64,000 nt of DNA from Paracentrotus lividus (taxonomy: Eukaryota; Echinodermata; Echinoidea; Camarodonta; Echinidae): NCBI GenBank assembly GCA_940671915.1, contig CALNVZ010003426.1, forward strand, positions 49,626,810 to 49,690,809, written 5' to 3'. Positions within the stretch are counted from its first letter, which is position 1; each line of letters begins with the position of its first letter. Below are positions 61,061-64,000 of this stretch, piece after piece. The notes beneath the pieces are model-generated. The model saw only the letters and a list, made by a program, of their open reading frames with translations. It was not told where the DNA came from and did no database searches. The position numbers and the translations under genes are program-made.

Positions 61061-61495
61061 GGCGCTGCTGCACTAGCTCGAGCTATTTTAAATAGCGCGC
61101 TATTTGTGATCTGATGAACTAGCCTGATCAAAGGTGAGCTGGCTTTGCGGTCAAATAGCTCGCTAATTTGGCTGAAATCCAAGCCCGAGTCATCCTAGGT
61201 TTTTAAAAAAAAACTCGAGCTGGTTTGCGATTTTGGTACGAAATAGCGCGCTATTTTGCGCGGTCCTGCACTAGCTCGAGAAAAATACAAAATTGTGCAC
61301 CTGTGCGTATACGCTAGCTAGCGGTAGCAGTTGCGCAATACACATCGGGCTTGTTTGTTCAAGGTCAGGTCAGATCGTTAATGCGAAATTTTAAAATAGC
61401 TTGAGCTAATGCAGGACCGGTTTCTTTTTTTCGAGTTTTTTCCCGATCTACCAATTAGCGCGCTATTTTTTAGCTCAAGCTAGTGCAACAGCGCC
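61061..61495. mobile_element. 435-bp TIR element with ~42-bp ends rich in AGCTCGAGCT/AGCGCGCT palindromes
   Basis: Left GGCGCTGCTGCACTAGCTCG and inverted right GGCGCTGTTGCACTAGCTTG continue through AGCTAxxxxAAATAGCGCGCTA with few mismatches. Inside are further copies of CCTGCACTAGCTCGAG (about 61265), AATAGCTTGAGCTAATGCAGG (about 61395) and AAATAGCGCGCTATTT. The end motif is therefore repeated about four times. No coding region and no clear target duplication. Confidence 0.8.
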
Positions 61496-63466
61496 TTCTT
61501 TCTCATAAAAGAAGTGCTCTACTTTAGTCCCTGATTGCCATTGTGATGAGAAAATGTTTTCTTTGCTTTTGGCATCCCGGGGCCCTGGGAAGCACACAGA
61601 TTTCTTACAGGAATGTGCTACATTACAACATGGACCTTTATGTACATGGTTACAATAAAAACCCCATCATTATCTAAAAACATATACTGAAGTAATGTCT
61701 GTTTACGCAGCCAACACACTCTTTTAGCATGCTAGTTTGGGTATTATATTGGTCACCTTTTTTAATTATATGAGGCATTGTTATGTAAAACTCTGTAATA
61801 AAAGAAAATGCCAGATGATAATGAAAGGGTGAATAATGAAATACATTGTAAGTGATGATGTACATACATGTATGTATGCCCTATATAGTATACAGTCTGT
61901 GTCAAATAAAATGGTACAAGTGGAAAACATTTTTTTTATAGTATGAAGATTAATCACAACCCAGTATTGTTTCGTATTTTCATAAAGCAGGAAAATCAGA
62001 CTTTCTTCTGCAATTTTTTTTCATCACATTTGGTGTTGTAATTTTTTTTAGATTATGACTAGTTTTCTACAATCAAGAAAAATCCATTTTTCGCACGCCG
62101 TCCCATGCATTTGTGTAGGTTTCGCATAATGGCCATAAATTCAGCGCTTCAGAACAATAGAAATGTGCAATTTCGATTTGTTCCTCGTCGCACAAAATTT
62201 AGCATAACTTTTGTTTTACGAAAGCAAATTATACAGAACAAAGCACATCAGCAAGGAACATCTTTTGGCTTTAATTTGGTACCACATACACACATTATTT
62301 GAAAATATTTCACACCTAATTTTACTAAATTATTTTTTCCCCGACTGTACCATTTTTTTTTACACAGACTGTATAATGAAGAAGGATGTAGGAAGGCGGG
62401 CATACAGTGTATCCATGGCTACATCTGGACCCTCGACTTTATAATAATCAATCATATTTCTTGGGCCCACGGATCCAAACTATTTCATTTTTTGAAAAGA
62501 TCGGAAAAGATTACATTGTAATTTTGTATGGCCACACTTACATGTAGCTACAATATGGCCTCTAGCCTTCATGCACCTTCATTGTTGAAGACATAAAACA
62601 TTTATTGATATATCAAAGTTTTTTATTATTATTCATCTATTAGCTCTTTATCCAAACCTACACATTGCCGAAAGAAGCAGAATCGATGTTAACAGCTTTC
62701 ATCCTAACGTACCGGTAAATGGTTTTCTTCTGTTCTGTACAAAAGGTTTTACCATCCAGATACTTAAAAATTGTGCAGAATATTTCTTTGTTGTATAAAC
62801 TGCAAAGTTAAAGAATGATCCACCTCCTACATTTTTTTCTCTCAATCATTTCTCTGAAAATTCCCTCAACTTTTTCCCAACAGTGGGGTTCCTATTATGG
62901 TCAAATTTGCACAACAATGTCTGCACACCTTTTAAAACCCCCAGATACACCATGCAACCTAGCCCACACTGACAGACAATGCACACAATCTTGACCCTAC
63001 AGAGTAATGCAAGATTCTATCCAATGATGGTTGTATGTCTTGTGGTATGACTGAGCCAACTTGTACACAGTGCAAGCAGATTTATTCTTTCTTGACTCAA
63101 AACCAAATGTTTTACAAAAGAAATCATATGGGTTCATGCACTCCTGCTATTTACAATAGAGTCTAATTTAAGAGAGTTCAAGATGGATTTGAAGCTGTAA
63201 AATAGGATAAAGTTGTTTATAAAAATCTGAATAATGAAAGGTTTCATTCTTTGAATGATCATGTGAGACAGGTTCATGACAGACAAGTTAAATGTCAGTT
63301 TGGAGTTCCATTCATTTGTCTGACTAGGGCCTAAGTACTGGGATGAGGAATTTACTCTCAGGTCATGCATCAACCCCTTTTAATCCCTTACCTCTCTTAA
63401 TCCACCTCAACACTTAAGCAACAATCAATGGTTTTAATGAAGGGATTAATTCGCTAAGAAATATAT
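61496..63466. other. Nothing recognised
   Basis: AT-rich. GTCTGTGTCAAATAAAATGGTAC at about 61895 and the reverse-complementary GTACCATTTTTTTTTACACAGACTGTA at about 62347 suggest the two ends of a ~475-bp foldback or MITE (about 61885-62372). I could not fix its limits. Confidence 0.4.
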
Positions 63467-63470
63467 TTAA

Positions 63471-63720
63471 GGGCAATTCCACGTTACTCACGTTACACTT
63501 TTTAGGTGCCTTTGCATGTTGTAAGTGTCATAGTTTTTGTTTTGAAAGATTTGACAGCCTTTCTGTTCTACACTAGATGCCCAAGTCTTTGGTCTATCTT
63601 GCAACATTAATAGAATTTTCCTACATACATCTGTTCAGAAAATAATGATGAAAAACTTTCGTTACTCACGTTACATTTTTTAGGACTAAAAAGTGTAACG
63701 TGAGTAACGTGGAATTGCCC
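63471..63720. mobile_element. 250-bp MITE with perfect 35-bp TIRs between TTAA sites
   Basis: GGGCAATTCCACGTTACTCA continuing to TTTTTAG (63471-63505) is matched exactly and inverted at 63686-63720. TTAA occurs immediately outside on both sides (63467-63470, 63721-63724). A third, direct copy of part of the end (GTTACTCACGTTACATTTTT) sits at 63661-63680. TTAA flanks fit a piggyBac-like target. No transposase. Confidence 0.9.
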
Positions 63721-63823
63721 TTAAGATGAATTTAACACTTATTCAAGATCTATAGCAAGCAAGTTCAAGATCTATAGAAAGGTTAAGATGTATAGCTAGC
63801 CGAAGTTTATCAATGTTGTATAA

Positions 63824-64000
63824 TTTAAAGGGGAAGTTCACCCTGGGTTTAAATTGGTTTTTAAAATTGCAGAAAAATAAAAGAAAAATATGTGTGAAGG
63901 TTTGGAGAAAATCGACCGAAAAATAAGGAAGTTATGAATATTCAAAGTTTTGATTCTGTGACGTCACGTGCGAGCAGTTCTCCTATGTGTTATGTAGTGT
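63824..64000 (+). mobile_element. Left part of a MITE starting TTTAAAGGGGAAGTTCACCC, cut by the window edge
   Basis: The terminus TTTAAAGGGGAAGTTCACCC is followed by GTTATGAATATTCAAAGTTT and TGTGACGTCACGTGCGAGCA. This arrangement (AAAGGGGAAGTTCACC end, ACGTCA inside) resembles MITEs I know from echinoderm and other marine-invertebrate DNA. The partner end is beyond position 64000. Confidence 0.6.

Overview
The window reads as nuclear DNA from a marine deuterostome, most likely a sea urchin or other echinoderm. It is AT-rich with long introns and many small inverted-repeat transposons. The palindromes TACATGTA and TAGGCCTA recur throughout, and a terminus of the type AAAGGGGAAGTTCACCC lies near the right edge; as far as I recall, these are common in echinoderm DNA. 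There is no bacterial-style gene organisation, CRISPR array, rRNA or tRNA. The species cannot be named from the sequence.

The one clear protein-coding gene lies on the minus strand and is the 5' part of a SHANK/ProSAP postsynaptic scaffold gene. In transcript order, five firmly supported exons are 20163-19945, 9428-9357, 5716-5591, 5322-5142 and 2089-1938. Their splice phases agree at every junction. Together they encode the SHANK N-terminal ubiquitin-like SPN domain, the linker and the first ankyrin repeats. The rest of the protein (remaining ankyrins, SH3, PDZ, proline-rich region, SAM) would lie beyond position 1. Upstream is a 506-codon open first coding exon (42542-41025) and a possible 123-codon exon (24171-23803). 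Both end in phase 0, so they could give this SHANK a long low-complexity N-terminal extension, but the link is inferred.

The intron between exons 9428-9357 and 5716-5591 holds a degraded, sense-oriented RTE-like LINE (about 5956-9185) with apurinic-endonuclease and reverse-transcriptase fragments. Other introns and flanks hold at least eight terminal-inverted-repeat elements: 9552-10638, 19703-19890, 29427-29660, 31086-31975, 33355-33587, 35086-35543, 52953-53458, 61061-61495 and 63471-63720. Several have visible TTA, TA or TTAA target duplications. Two unrelated-ended elements carry the same internal minisatellite. There is also a ~180-bp tandem array (33.7-34.4 kb) and a 2.2-kb zone built around GGTCACGTGTGTGACC (57.3-59.5 kb).

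Five near-perfect RFX X-box palindromes lie in the introns and 5' flank of the SHANK gene. They are the most suggestive regulatory signal. From about 42.6 kb to the right end no convincing gene is seen, apart from a GC-richer island with a splice donor at 50.35-50.63 kb.
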